DNA of 64,000 nt from Echinometra lucunter (GCA_029962745.1 JAPZVO010000022.1:556505-620504), one strand, 5' to 3'. Positions 26,594 to 38,226 are shown, counted from the stretch's first letter. Made by a program: numbers and translations. The notes: generated from the letters alone by a model not told the origin.

Positions 26594-26767
26594 GGTCCAG
26601 TTTCATACAACTTGTTATCGGTAACAAGTGCCACATTTCTATGACAAAATTGCTCTCAGCACATCAGATGCAAGGATTTCAGTAGCTTATAACAATTATT
26701 ACAACTTGTTATTGCAGCTTGCAACTTGTAATTTATTATCCATAACAAGTTCTATGAAACAGGGCCC
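26594..26767. mobile_element. Short palindromic MITE (GTTTCAT type)
   Basis: Ends GGTCCAGTTTCATACAACTT and GTTCTATGAAACAGGGCCC are inverted, with further internal symmetry in CTTGTTAT. It lies within the FTP first/second exon intron. Confidence 0.75.
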
Positions 26768-27248
26768 AGCTGCATCAAAAACTAACAGGAACTTGCTTTC
26801 TTAAAGCCTGTGTGACATGACATTAAGAGGGTGCTATTCATGATCAGAATTGAGCTTTACATAAGCATTTCCCATGTTTCAGAAATCAGAAGATGTCCGA
26901 CATAGAAAGAATTTGCCAGGGAAAGTTGTCTCTCTCTCTTTTTTTCTTTTCTTACTTTTTTTTTTTTTTGTTTTGGGGGGGGGGGTTATTTCACACATAT
27001 CAGCTGTACACAAATTATTTTAAAGATCCATACCCTGTAATCTCATTCATGAAATGTTCTTCTGCTTTGTCGGACAAAAGGGCAGATATATGCACTTTGC
27101 TTTGAAATTTATTTTTATTTGGTGTGCTAACTAGGATAACATGTTCATCAGTTCATGCGATATATCACAGCTTCCCACTCAAAGCTATTCAATATTACTA
27201 TCTTATTAACATTTCAATGCAAACAGTCTCCTAGCCTGCGATACTTAC

Positions 27249-27386
27249 GCGTTCTGGAGCATGATCCTTGTGGGTAGGAGGGGTTTGGGTTCCCGTCGAC
27301 AGCCAGACCTGCATTACCCACGACACCTTGAACATTGGCAGTCGTGCTCTGGAACGCAGGCTTCCCACGGGAAATTGGGATTGGGA
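27249..27386 (-). CDS. Fucolectin-type F5/8C (FTP) domain, first exon
   Basis: The exon encodes PIPISRGKPAFQSTTANV, then GLAVDGNPNPSYPQGSCSRT. The GKPAFQST start and the AVDGN motif are hallmarks of the eel-fucolectin/tachylectin-4/pentraxin-1 (FTP) subgroup of F5/8 type C domains. It is phase 1 to 1, with a CACCCAG acceptor and a GTAAGTAT donor. The next two exons complete the domain. Confidence 0.88.
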
Positions 27387-27734
27387 CTGGGTGCGAGAAA
27401 ATTATAAAAGGAGCAACAATAATAAATAATCACTATTACAGCTCACTTTCTGGTACAGTACCATGCAAGGTGCTGCAAAAATGATGTAGACGATAACCAT
27501 GTTTTATCTTTAATAATACAAGAACATTAAAAAAGCAATAATAATCCTAGTGGTTTTGTGAAAAGGAGCTATTTGATTCTGGCCTTAAAATTTTCAGAAG
27601 AAGTGATATTCAAATGTTGCAAGGCAGTCTAATCCACATTACTGGTGCAAAATGTCCACAGTTGGTAAACCTTACCTGACAAGGGTAACAGATATCAATG
27701 TATACTTCCGTCTAACATCCTCCCACATAACCTC

Positions 27735-27990
27735 CATAGGATACAGAAGCTTAAAAGTACCAGTGAGACGACAAGATAATTTAGGCAAAGAAGATGAGAA
27801 AATGCAAGTTATAAGATGAGATGACGAATTGTTGGAACTCGGCAAATCGACTCGTTTAGGACAAGAAGATGAGATGACGACTTTCGGGAACTCAGCAAGT
27901 AACAATCGTCATCTCATCTTCTAACTTGTCTTCTAGTCTTCTTGGCCTAAATCATCTTGTCATCTCACTGGCACTCTTAAGCTTCTGCAA
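27735..27990. repeat. Imperfect long inverted repeat
   Basis: Arms of about 100 bp pair through CAGAAGCTTAA with TTAAGCTTCTG, CCAGTGAGA with TCTCACTGG, and AAGATGAGATGACGA with TCGTCATCTCATCTT. It is probably a decayed fold-back element. Confidence 0.75.
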
Positions 27991-28191
27991 TAGGATGCTG
28001 TAAGGTTATCCATACATTTTCACCCAATTCAGACCACTTTATCTGAAGGCATAATTTCAACTCGCAAAAATTGCTTCTGCCCTCTCAAACTGTCCCCCAT
28101 ACAGATCATATTTCCACCTGGACCAATGGTAGAAATATTTCTGCTGGAAAACTTAGGTGAGCTCCATTTTCCTTTGGATTATGATCTCTAC

Positions 28192-28377
28192 CTGATGGAG
28201 CTTGGGTAGCTGGTGGACGAGTGGCGGGTCTCCGTGTTGGTGGTGATGTGGGTGCTGCGCATATGCTGATGTTACAGTACATCCAGCCACTGACCGTAGG
28301 AGAACCAGTGTCCTTGTAGTAACACCACGGGCGCCTGTCGCTGTCAGGATTGCGGCAGAAGTTGTGATTGCCAATGC
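28192..28377 (-). CDS. Kringle domain 2, C-terminal half, plus Thr/Pro linker
   Basis: The exon continues kringle 2 with [20 protein letters not shown] and WMYCNISIC, supplying the last four cysteines. After the domain comes a proline/threonine-rich spacer ([20 protein letters not shown]), probably an extended O-glycosylated hinge before the FTP domain. It is phase 1 to 1, with GTAGAGAT as donor. [10 protein letters not shown] and PWCY are diagnostic of kringles. Confidence 0.92.
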
Positions 28378-28640
28378 CTATGAAGAGAAACCAAGTTTAT
28401 TAATAATTAAATCAAAGGCAGGGGTGTATAATTCCACATTGCTCCTGAATGTTTGGTGTTTGTTGTTTGTTTTCTTTTCACATACATCTGCCTTTACACA
28501 GAATGCTTTTTGCCTTGGCTTCTCTGGAGTGTTTTTGCCCCCTCATAAACCATTCATTCACTTGAAACAAAAATGGGAATTACTACTGGGCTTTGCCACT
28601 TCATATGTGAACAGGTCTTATTCACAAGGCTTAATCTTAC

Positions 28641-28781
28641 CTCCATTTGGAAAGAGAGCTGGTGTAACTCCTACATTCTCTAGGGCTGCAGCCTGCCAGT
28701 TGGTACACTGGTGCCCTTGCATTGTGGTGAAGGTGAAACCCCGGTAATCTGCACCATTCCCTGAATAGCAGTTAGGTACGG
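28641..28781 (-). CDS. Kringle domain 2, N-terminal half
   Basis: The exon begins VPNCYSGNGADYRGFTFTT and contains GHQCTNWQAA, carrying Cys 1 and Cys 2 of a kringle together with the DYRG signature. It is phase 1 to 1 with a CTCCTCAG acceptor and a GTAAGATT donor. The rest of the domain is in the next exon. Unlike kringle 1, which is in one exon, this kringle is interrupted by an intron, so the two kringles are not simple recent copies of each other. Confidence 0.9.
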
Positions 28782-28880
28782 CTGAGGAGAGAAGCAGAGA
28801 GGAATGATGCTTGTGAAATTCATGGAATTTTCCTTAAATAGCTTAACTAAAACTGGGTGTGATTTTTCACATTTATGGTT

Positions 28881-29106
28881 TACTGTAAATGCTGTTATTT
28901 TCGCATGATCAAATTCTTACGCTGAGCGAACCAAGAACACACTCGCAGGTTCTTAAATTAACTCACTCGCAAAAAAGAAAGATTTGATGTTTCAGTGCAT
29001 TTGAAATTGTGCTAATATTTCCGCAAATTCTAGAATTCATGCTTGCCGAAAATATTGACGAAATCCGTGAAAATTAATGTTCCACCAAAAAAAAGCATTT
29101 ACAGGA
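28881..29106. mobile_element. Probable TA-type MITE, ends TACTGTAAATGC
   Basis: TACTGTAAATGC on the left is inverse to GCATTTACAGGA on the right. The interior includes TTTTCGC and GCGAA-like words. It lies upstream of kringle 2. Confidence 0.55.
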
Positions 29107-29782
29107 CACATTGATATCATTAAAAAGAAATATTATTTCTTTATAAAACAACATAATGAAAAAACATACCCCTCTAAAAACAAGAGATACATCTGTGACA
29201 AATAAAAAAGAATTATTAATAAAGTTTCAAACCTTACATATTTGTGTATGTCAGAGGTAACATTCATTCAACTTTCGGTCACTATGCTCTATCGACTGAA
29301 AGGGGTGATCATATTACAGGTGTTCTTTCAGGGAACCTAGGTAACAAAGTCAAACCTGTCAGACTGGCAACCTCTAGATAGTCAACCTGTACAGCAGCAC
29401 TCGCAAATATCATCTTCTAAAAATGTGACGCAGAACTTGTCTAGAAAGCTACCTGTGTACAGGGCTTGCTTTGTCCACCTTTGGTGACCTGTATATCCAG
29501 GGTTTAGTGCAACAAAGGGCTATCTATGTTTTTGGCCATTTTAAGAAAACTTGCAATGAAGTTATATTGTAAATGTTTCATGCAAATAGCCATACCTATT
29601 TTGGGTGATACCCTGCTGGAGCAAAGTCTGCTGTAGAAACCAATATTACCAATGGGTTCCCAGTCTCTTATGGATCATTTTGATATCAAAACCCTCATTT
29701 TGCCCCAAAATGCAGATAGCCCCTTGTTGCACTAAACCCTCAATATGCAGGTTTGACTACCTGTATGTACAAACTTTCTCAC

Positions 29783-30028
29783 CTGGACCTCTCCTGGCAA
29801 AGAAATCATAAGGATTATCTGGGAAGTCATTCCTAATGGCCACCTGGATGGGTGACTTGTTGCTAAGCCAGCACCTGTTGGCGCGGCGGGCAAAGTCAAA
29901 GGAAGCGCAAGGCCAATGGGCCACGAGACACTTCTCAGCACATTCCTCCATAGATACAGCTGTCAAGGACTCGATGTTGTTGCCCGGCATGGCAGAGTTT
30001 GGTGTCATGTCAAAGAGAGAGATGGGAC
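29783..30028 (-). CDS. PAN/Apple domain 2
   Basis: This phase 1 to 1 exon reads SLFDMTPNSAMPGNNIES, then ECAEKCLVAHWPCASFDFA and RCWLSNKSP, ending DFFARRGPG. The four cysteines and the CxSFDF motif match the PAN fold. It is bounded by a TTTTCCCACAG acceptor and a GTGAGAAAG donor. It follows PAN 1 directly in the transcript, so the two PAN modules are a tandem pair, although their sequences have diverged. Confidence 0.9.
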
Positions 30029-30164
30029 CTGTGGGAAAATGGCAAATCAATGATTTAGAAAAGAAAATAGTGGATTCATCATCAGTATCGATTAAATGTG
30101 GGTCTGCCTTAAATCATAAAAGTCACATCTAGATGGATTGCAACCCAATCTGAGAATATTAGTA

Positions 30165-30898
30165 AAAGCTTGTTCAGATATGGCACGACAAACCCCCCAC
30201 GACAAATCCTTGCAACATTTTTAGTGTTCAGATATGGCGCGACAAACCCTTGTCTGCGCACCTAATATTTAACTTAAAATTGATAAACTTTCTTTTTTGT
30301 ATTCCTCTAATGGCTGACCTCACTTTAATCCTCATATCCTAGGGAGTAACTATGCCGACAATCTCATCGAAATCCAAACAAGAACAGTGTGATTTTTACA
30401 AGAAAAGGCGATGGTGTAAATTTGACGGTAAAAAGAGGAAGGTGCCATTGTCTGCGCACTCATTCACTTTACACGCAGTTTGGGATTTTTTTGCATGAAA
30501 ATGGCATTTTCAAGGCATGTGAGTAAAAATTACATAAAATAAACGCCTTTCTCCCGTTTTTCGTAATTTTTTTCAGTGATACATATCGCTAAAATTGATT
30601 TAAAGATGATTGTGTTCGTTGCGTCTTTTGTGATGCTAGAATCGCACAGTTACGCATATGCACAGACTTGGGCACTGCACAGACAAGGGGCATCAGACTC
30701 TCAAACTCATGAAAACATATTTTGTGCTAGCTTTTTAAGAATTTGATTGGTCCACAGCTTTCTGAAGCCAGCTGATAAAAAAATGTCTCTTGTCTCGGCA
30801 ACATTTTTATTGCTGCCTCATATCCCACAGACTTGTACACTAAAACTTGTTGCAGGGATTTGTCATGGGGGTTATCGCGCCATATCTGAACAAGCTTT
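30165..30898. mobile_element. TA-flanked MITE, ends AAAGCTTGTTCAGATATGGC
   Basis: Long inverted ends (AAAGCTTGTTCAGATATGGC and GCGCCATATCTGAACAAGC) are flanked by TA. Inner words GACAAACCC and GGGTTATC continue the inverted repeat. Confidence 0.85.
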
Positions 30899-31012
30899 TA
30901 TATTAGAAATATTTGATTAAAACTTTGTGATTAATTGGAAATTTTTATTAGTTTCACAATTATTTTTTAACTTCTTACAAAACTGTAGCTTTAATGTTGT
31001 AACCTCACTTCA

Positions 31013-31225
31013 GAGTTTAGCATCATATAAGAGTAACCCTGGAGAAGCAAGATGGTTCAGTAGTGGGGGAGTGTCCTATAACCAAGCAGTCTCTGGTTTG
31101 AAAGCATATTGAAACCATCAAATATGCTTAACCTGTAGACTAGTGAATTCTCTATTTCCCATAGGTTTGGTACAGGAACCAACCAGTTCCATTAAGCGAC
31201 GGGTTAACCAAAGTAATAAAGAATC
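31013..31225 (+). mobile_element. Possible tRNA-derived SINE fragment
   Basis: TGGTTCAGTAGTGGGGGAG resembles a Pol III A box, and GGTTTGAAAGC about 45 bases on resembles a B box. The following tail (CTCTATTTCCCATAGG, CCAGTTCCATTAAGCG) recurs diverged at 36425-36495, supporting a dispersed family. Confidence 0.4.
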
Positions 31226-31349
31226 AATCCTCTGCTGTGAAGTCCGTCAGACAAGACTACAGTATGAACCAGACATTTAGAAATACAAAAATACAATCGC
31301 TTTTTTGGCATGAAATTAAAATATTATTAAACATCATCAGCACCATCCT

Positions 31350-31496
31350 CATTATCATTGCCAACATCATTTCCACCATGAAAAGTGGAACCACTACCAA
31401 CACCATCATCACCGTCATCGTCACCACTACCATCACCATCATCTCATGATCTCACCCCCACCACCACCACTACCACCACCACCACCACCAATTCAT
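31350..31496. repeat. ATC/CCA trinucleotide tract
   Basis: Trinucleotide repeats (ATC, ACC, CCA) start close to the donor of the PAN 1 exon. There is no coding content. Confidence 0.9.
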
Positions 31497-31506
31497 ACTA
31501 TCTCAC

Positions 31507-31770
31507 CAATATCCAGTCTCTCATAGAAATTAAACTGCGTGGTGAGCAAAAAGGTCAGGTCGACATCTCTGGAGTTCTTTGAGCTGGTCAAGCATTCGTT
31601 GGACTGCTGGTTGTACTCAAAAGACCTGCAGACGAACCCCCTCTCCTGGATGCATTTCTGGGCGCAGAGCTCAGCCGTGGCCACTGAATGAGTTCCGTCG
31701 TTGTTCCCAGCGATGTAGGCACCGGGGTTGAGGGCAAACCGGGGAAGGTAGGTGGCAGCTTCACCATTTT
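31507..31770 (-). CDS. PAN/Apple domain 1
   Basis: This is a complete phase 1 to 1 module of about 88 residues. The core reads LCAQKCIQERGFVCRSFEY followed by NECLTSS and ends FNFYERLDIG. The four-cysteine spacing and the FxCRSFxY motif are typical of PAN/Apple domains. The acceptor is CTGTACAG and the donor GTGAGATA. A long CCA/ATC trinucleotide tract begins within the first 20 bases of the downstream intron. PAN domains mediate protein or carbohydrate interactions. Confidence 0.9.
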
Positions 31771-33107
31771 CTGTACAGGGGAGAGGTAATAAGCAGGAAT
31801 AAGACAGATGGAAAGGAAATAAGACAGAAAAAGTCAAATGGAGGGGAAAGACCCAGAGAGATCCTCAAGCCAGCACTCCTGGTAAAGTTGTAAAGTTTGT
31901 TATTCTCAAAGAATTCATGCATATATATTTGTAAAGTTTATAAATGAACCTATCAAAGTCAGGACATAATAAAAACTAAAACAATGAACAAACCGCTTTC
32001 TCCAGTTCTACTAATTTCTAAACATCGATATATACAAACATATTTGAAATGTAGATACTGTATTCATCATACTGTGTTCATCATAATAATGATAACAGAA
32101 CCATAGATGTTTCACATGTTTTATCATTCATCATCACACATGAGAATGTCCACCTGAAATTAATTCAAATATCTAGACTTTCATAATTATTTCTGGTATT
32201 CAAAATATCTAAATTTTAACTGAAATCGAAATTTTAACTGAAATCGAAATTTCAACTTCTATTTCAAACTTCATAATGCAATATTAAAGTCATCTTGTCT
32301 TGACAGCAGAAAAGAGCACCATTCAAGCATTTATACATTGATTAGCATAGAAATATAAGATATTTGAGTATGTGCATTTGTAATATACAAAATACATTAA
32401 AAGCTGAACATCACAATTTATATTCTTTGCAGCTATATCTAAAAAAAAATAGCAGTCATATAAAATATATTATGAAATGTAAATAAATTCTTCAGAAAAA
32501 ATGATAGGTCTGAGGAAATTCTGGCATAAATGCTGATAACTCAATGTTACGATACATGGACAAACAAGGGTGCCTGCATTCTTTCAGGTCAAAATGCAGC
32601 ATAGAGGCAGTAAAGCCTTGGAAAAAAAAACTTTCAAGTGACTAATGTCAAACAATTCCCCTTACTGCAAATATGAGATTCAATAGTAGAGGGCGACATA
32701 TCAAGTATACTGCTAGGGTCAGCACATGTGTAGATACAAATCCAGTACCAACAATTTGACAAGATTTCTTCTGGCTTCCATTGCAAATTACAGCCAGGCT
32801 AACAAATCCCTCATTTGACGAAAATATTGTTCAGGTTTCATAAATCCTTCTGATAATTTTACTAGATCTATGCAAGTAAGTAGCATCAGAATTTGCTGCT
32901 TGCATTTTCTAGGCTAAAAAAATAAAGACCTTTTAAGACTCGACCCATGATGCTGCCTGGAAACCGGAAGTGTCTTTGTCTGCGCTGGTTTGGGAAATAT
33001 TGACCTCTACTGTTGAATATATTTGCGGTAGGGAAAATTATACCTTCACCTAACTGCAAGTCAACTTCACAAAATTCTGATTTCCAGAGTCCAAATTTTA
33101 TCAAAGA

Positions 33108-33796
33108 TTCATTCAGATATCCAGCTGAAAGCCCCCCATAGCAAACCCCCACAATTTTTTATAGCATTCATCTATGGCCCAGTAAATCATGCCTCTAAAA
33201 AGGTGTTCAGATATGAGGCGACACTGTGGCACCACAAAATCCCTGCAACATTTTGGTGTACAAGTCAATGGGGTATGAGGCAACAAAAAATGTCGCCAAG
33301 GCAGGACACACTTTTTTGCTGCCTGGCTGCAAAAAATGCTCACAATCAAATTCCTAAAAAGTTGGTGCAAAATATATTGTCATGAGATGGTCTGTGCAAA
33401 TTTGACAAAGTTCTCTTTTATTTGAGAGTTGACGCGTCATGCACGTTCATTAACATACATGTAAGTAGCGCAATATCTGAACACTGCAAATTTTGTGGCA
33501 CCACAATGTCGCCTCATATCTGAACACCCCCTTATAGTAATTAGACATGCATTAACAAGTCACTTCTAAATAAGAGAGTTTTGCCAAACAAGTTTTGCAA
33601 ACTTGTGATGTCATATTTTGCACTAACTATCTAAGAATTTGATTGGTCCACACCTTTTTGCCCCCAGGAAGCAAAAATATGCCTCTTGCCTCTGCGTTTT
33701 GGAGGAATTCAGCTGCCTCACTTCCCATTCATTTGAAAAAAATAAACAAAGTAGGGTTTTTCAACTTCAGAAGTGAACAAGCCTTTATAGTTCCTT
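33108..33796. mobile_element. MITE related to 30165-30898, with nested insertion
   Basis: The right half (GAATTTGATTGGTCCACA, GCTGCCTCA) matches 30165-30898, and both ends carry diverged TTCAGATAT or GTGAACAAGC motifs. A second element (33198-33532) is nested in it. Confidence 0.65.
33198..33532. mobile_element. TA-flanked MITE, ends GGTGTTCAGATATGAGGCGA
   Basis: Its inverted ends of about 40 bp include GTGTTCAGATATGAGGCGAC and TGTGGCACCACAA. TA lies on each side. Confidence 0.85.
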
Positions 33797-34577
33797 TTAA
33801 CTGATAATATTTGTGAAGTTCAGTAACTACATATGGTACCAAATGTCAGTGATTTATGGATCTTGTTTGGTAATTCTATTCTAATTGTCCATAAATACTG
33901 GATGAAAGCATACACTGGAGTGGTATGGACCAACTTACTGCACCGACAAAATCAATATTCGAACAAAATATCCAGGTGTCATCACAGAATAAAATCTTTG
34001 CATTTTTCAACTATGCTTGCTTTCATCATTATTATCAATTAATGACTCATATAATATATGTCACTCATATTCAATGTCAAATCATGAACAAAATTACCAG
34101 GTAATGCAGAAATTTCACTTGACACTTGATCCGTTAAGGTTACAAACAAATTAGCCATGGTACAGACATTTGTAATAGATATCAAGCCCGAGTTATTTCT
34201 GGCTTGGCTTTGTATTCAACAGATTAAATATTATTATATAATATAAATATTATAATACTATATAATTATACAGAGGGATTAAAGCTAACAACTTGAAATT
34301 AAAACAAGATTCACATGCTCATTAAAGCCATGCTGATATACATTGCAAACACCAAAAGCAAGCTGCATACAAAGGGGTGTGTAGTCCTGAGAGAGTACAG
34401 GGTAGCATTCAAGAGCTGATCAAGCGTAAAGAAGGACTCTGTGAAACTATGACACAGAAGGGCTGCAGGTCTACTGACACTGTAGGGAGGGTGTAGGGTA
34501 AGGTTAAGGTAACATGAAAGCTGAGCAGTGGATAAAGAAGGGTACGGCAGATACAACATTCCCAAGCTATCAATAAC

Positions 34578-34874
34578 CTTGGGTGGCCTGTGACGCCACA
34601 GTGCAGGAGGTCCTTGCGTTGCCGACATCACAATACTCCCTGATTATGCGAGGATTCGTGGTGTAGCACCACGGCTGTGAAAACGTCCCGGGGTTGCGAC
34701 AATGGTTGTGGTTGCCCAGGATGCCAGGGTACTGAGCCGGGGTATAGCTGTGGGGGTGGGGTGTCTGGACATTCCACGGCTGACAGGTGTAGCCTGAGAT
34801 GGTCTGGGACACTACACCTCTGTAGTCCTGGCCATTTGGCATGGTGAAACACTCAGGGTCTCGGGCTCTGGCTG
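34578..34874 (-). CDS. Kringle domain 1
   Basis: A whole kringle lies in a single phase 1 to 1 exon. It reads ECFTMPNGQDYRGVVSQT, then GYTCQPWN, GNHNHCRNPG, QPWCYTTNP and YCDVGNARTSC, giving six cysteines and the DYRG, CRNP and PWCY signatures. A short Thr/Ser/Gln tail follows. The acceptor is a tandem CAGCAG, so the exon may start at 34874 or three bases later at 34871 without changing frame. Kringles bind proteins or lysine-containing ligands in coagulation factors and related proteins. Confidence 0.92.
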
Positions 34875-35815
34875 CTGTTTAAAAAAAAACCAAATGAGGA
34901 AGCAGAAGTACGAGTCAAAGATTTTGTAACCTATTATAGGCTAAAATCAACAGTTAACCCATTGAATACTTCGCCCAAGATAACTTGGGCTATGGTTTAT
35001 GGAAAAAAATGTGTCAAACTGAAAGCAAATGGTGCTCAACAGGTGAATGCATTGAATAGAATACCATCCTTATAATTCATACCATTTCTGGAAATAATCA
35101 AAATATTGAAGTACTCTTCGATTTAATGATTCAGCTTACCCTTATTTTCAGATATACCTTCTTTTCCCATTTCAATCAATTGCTAATGCTATACCAACCC
35201 ATCGACCCTGTACTTTTGTTCACATTAATTTTACTCTTTGAACCTTGTCTTTAATGTTACATAAAAAGCTTAGATCAGCATATTTTCAATACACAGTCCT
35301 TCAAGGCCTGTTCACGTACCCTGTGGTAAACTGTATAGGATTTTTCAGAGTACTGTGTTTCGCATGCCTGTGTCTTGTGACACATACAAGGGAATGAATA
35401 AATGTAGGTACTCTGTTAAATCCCTGATCCCCACCTGCTATTCCCTTATAGTAAACAAACGACTGATGCACCTTTTTGGAAGCAGTTTGAGGCAGCATAT
35501 CGGAAGGATTCTTCACTGTAATAAACCAGAAATTGCGGATGAACTGCTGCATTCAATGCTCCATTCAATTCAATTGCAATCAATAGGTGTAGATTCTGAA
35601 TCCCTGACCTGTGTTTACATGTACATTCCTTGCTTGGAATTTTATCTGTGGTTGTCTTGTTTGCCACAGTGAATCTTGTACAAAAAACCCCCTTGAATAC
35701 AATAAAATAAGCATTGCCACTTCCATCTGTGGAGGTTGAATAAGCACTGCCATTTCCATCTCTGGAGGTTACTAAATGGCAAAATGTTTTTAGAAAAGTT
35801 AAATGCAATATATAC

Positions 35816-36067
35816 CTGGTGTCTGAGAGCCTCCACCAGATCCATCTGCTGTTGAGCCACCTCTTGCCACAGCCCCTTGGTTTCCAGCCGACCCACTTGC
35901 CCCACTCGACCCTGAACTCGATCCTGGAACGGACCCAGGGGTGGAGGTTTCAGAGGGCTTGGACCCTAGTATACTCTGAAGCCAGGGTGGGAGTTCATTG
36001 ACACTGAAACGCAAGACGACTCCCGAAGAATCAGGGACTGTAGATACACCTTGGACTGATCTGGCAG
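35816..36067 (-). CDS. Ser/Gly/Pro-rich linker exon
   Basis: This phase 1 to 1 exon has no cysteines. The first part (VPDSSGVVLRFSVNELPPWL) could be a short folded strand-helix piece. The second part is low complexity, rich in Ser, Gly, Pro and Thr, and ends STADGSGGGSQTPG. An acidic residue followed by Gly-Ser-Gly-x-Gly is the usual context for glycosaminoglycan attachment, and the Ser/Thr/Pro content suits O-glycosylation; both are inference. It separates SRCR 1 from kringle 1. I recognise no named domain. Confidence 0.75.
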
Positions 36068-36412
36068 CTATTAAGAGGTCAACACTTGGTAAAAATGGCA
36101 AAATCTGTGATACTTTGTTCTACACGTATATGTTACCATGTACATCATATGATTTAGCATATATTTGCTTGATAGAGGTATACCTTTACCTGAGATTACA
36201 GCAATATGTTCCCTTTTTTCACTTGTTGTAAATACCTCACTTCATTATTAATACATGATAACATACATGTATGGTAAAAAAAATGATCTTGGACTTGGGT
36301 AAAAAAAAAAACATCGATGGGCATGCCACGTCTAGCCTTTACATATCATACAGATATTCATTTGTATAAAAGAACAGTGTGAAATACAAATTGCCATAAC
36401 TGAGGGCCTTCA

Positions 36413-36500
36413 ACTACTGAATATTGAAGTATCTCTTTCCCACAGACTTAATACAGGGGTCACCCGGTTCCAGTAGGGATCCGGTTAAAACATAAGACAC
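36413..36500 (+). repeat. Second copy of the SINE-like tail
   Basis: CTCTTTCCCACAGACTTAAT, then GTCACCCGGTTCCAGTAGGG, parallels 31150-31215. No tRNA-like head is visible here. Confidence 0.4.
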
Positions 36501-37069
36501 GATCAGATGATTCAAATGGATAATCTTAATGTGATACATCAGGTTTATAATATGAATAATGTCATACCAATGAAGAGCTGCTTGCCTATTGCTCAAGCCT
36601 TTAAGTTACAGTATAACCACACTGAATTTGTGAATATAGACTCCTATCAACAAAACTGATCATCTAATGGCTCAACATTTGGAGTCAATGTACATGCTAT
36701 ACATGTGCATAAGACTGAACTACTTGCAAATTTGCTTTAAAAGAAAATTGTATTTTGGTTAAAATTAAATCTACTCATCAGAATATATTTCTGCTACAAA
36801 GAATGCACACGAGGTAGAGAACACTAAGATCAGAAAAGGTGTTAACTTATATCGTATCACAGAGTTCATGCCCTTTAGAATTTCATAATGTGATAACAAA
36901 TTTTTCTGACTGCATTCCATTAAAAAGACCCAGCAAATTTGAGAAATGTGCTACAAAAGGTATTTAGTACTCTCCTCCCCCCCCCCCCGATTCAACAGTA
37001 ACACATTCCCAAACTACTTGTAACCCTAGAGGCCCTTTTATTATGGTTATTATTTTCATTTTCTTTAAA

Positions 37070-37140
37070 AAAAATTATTTTTATTTTTATTATTATTATT
37101 ATTATTATTATTTTTTTTTTTTTTTTGGGGGGGGGGGGGG
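37070..37140. repeat. TTA microsatellite with poly-T and poly-G
   Basis: A TTA run is followed by about 18 T and about 14 G. The G run could form a quadruplex. Confidence 0.9.
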
Positions 37141-38023
37141 AGGGGTTATTTGAGACTCATGGGAGGCTCCAGAATCTGCTTCCCCAAGGTAACCCAATCT
37201 TAATAATAGATATCACACATTTCTTGCACTTCATAATAAACTGCTGGGCTCTTTTTGCATGCAAAGTGAGCGCAAGTGACACCACAAAGGTGCTAAATAT
37301 ACATACTTGCTTGTCTGTCAGTAACTGTGAAGGAGAAATGTAACTTGCAGTACATGCTTTTTAAAAATCAAGTTTTGAAACTGTTAACCGCTGCATATCT
37401 GAATGAAATAGCCCACCCCCCCCCCCCCCCCCCCCACAAAAAACAACTTTACCAAGCATTATATGGGCTAACAATTAAGGAGTTTGAATAAAATGGAAGA
37501 TAACATAAGACACAATGCGCAGAATCAAATGGCCGTTTGATTCCGTAAACATTCTAATTCATATACGTATGTTGACTAATCTACCTCACTAGTCATTATT
37601 CCATACATGTTGACTGAGAGTATTGAACTTGCAATACCTTTTTATAGAAGCAATAGTTTAGGCTCTTATTTTGAATATACCGATAGTATAGTGACAATGA
37701 ACCCCTAGCATAGTCAGAACAAAATGTCTTTTGGTGGTGGGTACACACTAAGGGTTAATGCATTTAGAGGTTTGACATAAACTTTTTCTTTCATTGGCTG
37801 TAAGACAGATGCTCTAGTGACACTTCCTATCCAGTTAATTCCTTACACTAACCCAATTCTTTACTGAAACACTGGACTAAACAGTTTACCTAACTCTTAC
37901 CATAAACCTGACCTACACTGTACTGTCTGAGTGACTGCAACCCTAACCCTACAGCTTTATTAACAACGCCCGGAGTTAATGTCACAGGAGCAAATGTTAC
38001 AAACTAACAGCCCCTTTCTTTAC

Positions 38024-38226
38024 CTCTGTTGCCCGAGCTCCTTTCAGGCTGGCATCTGACCCCAGCGACTTCTTCACCCTTCTCACAGTTGTGAAATCCC
38101 CAACCAAGAAAGCTGCACTGACTGAGGGCAGTCTCCATTCCAGTGCACTCGACGTCATCCATGGCAAAGCCATTGTCATTGTAACCGTATCTACTTGCAC
38201 CCCTCTGCACTGCTTCAAGAGCCCCA
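38024..38226 (-). CDS. SRCR domain 1, C-terminal half
   Basis: This completes SRCR 1 with GALEAVQRGASRYGYN, FAMDDVECTGMETALSQC, WGFHNCEKGEEVAGVRC, supplying Cys 3 to Cys 6. The six-cysteine total fits group A SRCR domains. It is phase 2 to phase 1, with a TTTTAG acceptor and a GTAAAGAA donor. The short tail QPERSSGNRG leads into the Ser/Gly linker exon. SRCR domains act in protein or microbial ligand binding in other proteins; the ligand here is unknown. Confidence 0.9.

Noticed and set aside
8917..30028. Trypsin-like protease domain expected for a neurotrypsin-type protein
   Set aside because: No catalytic-serine motif or protease exon was found on the minus strand, so the neurotrypsin name was not used.
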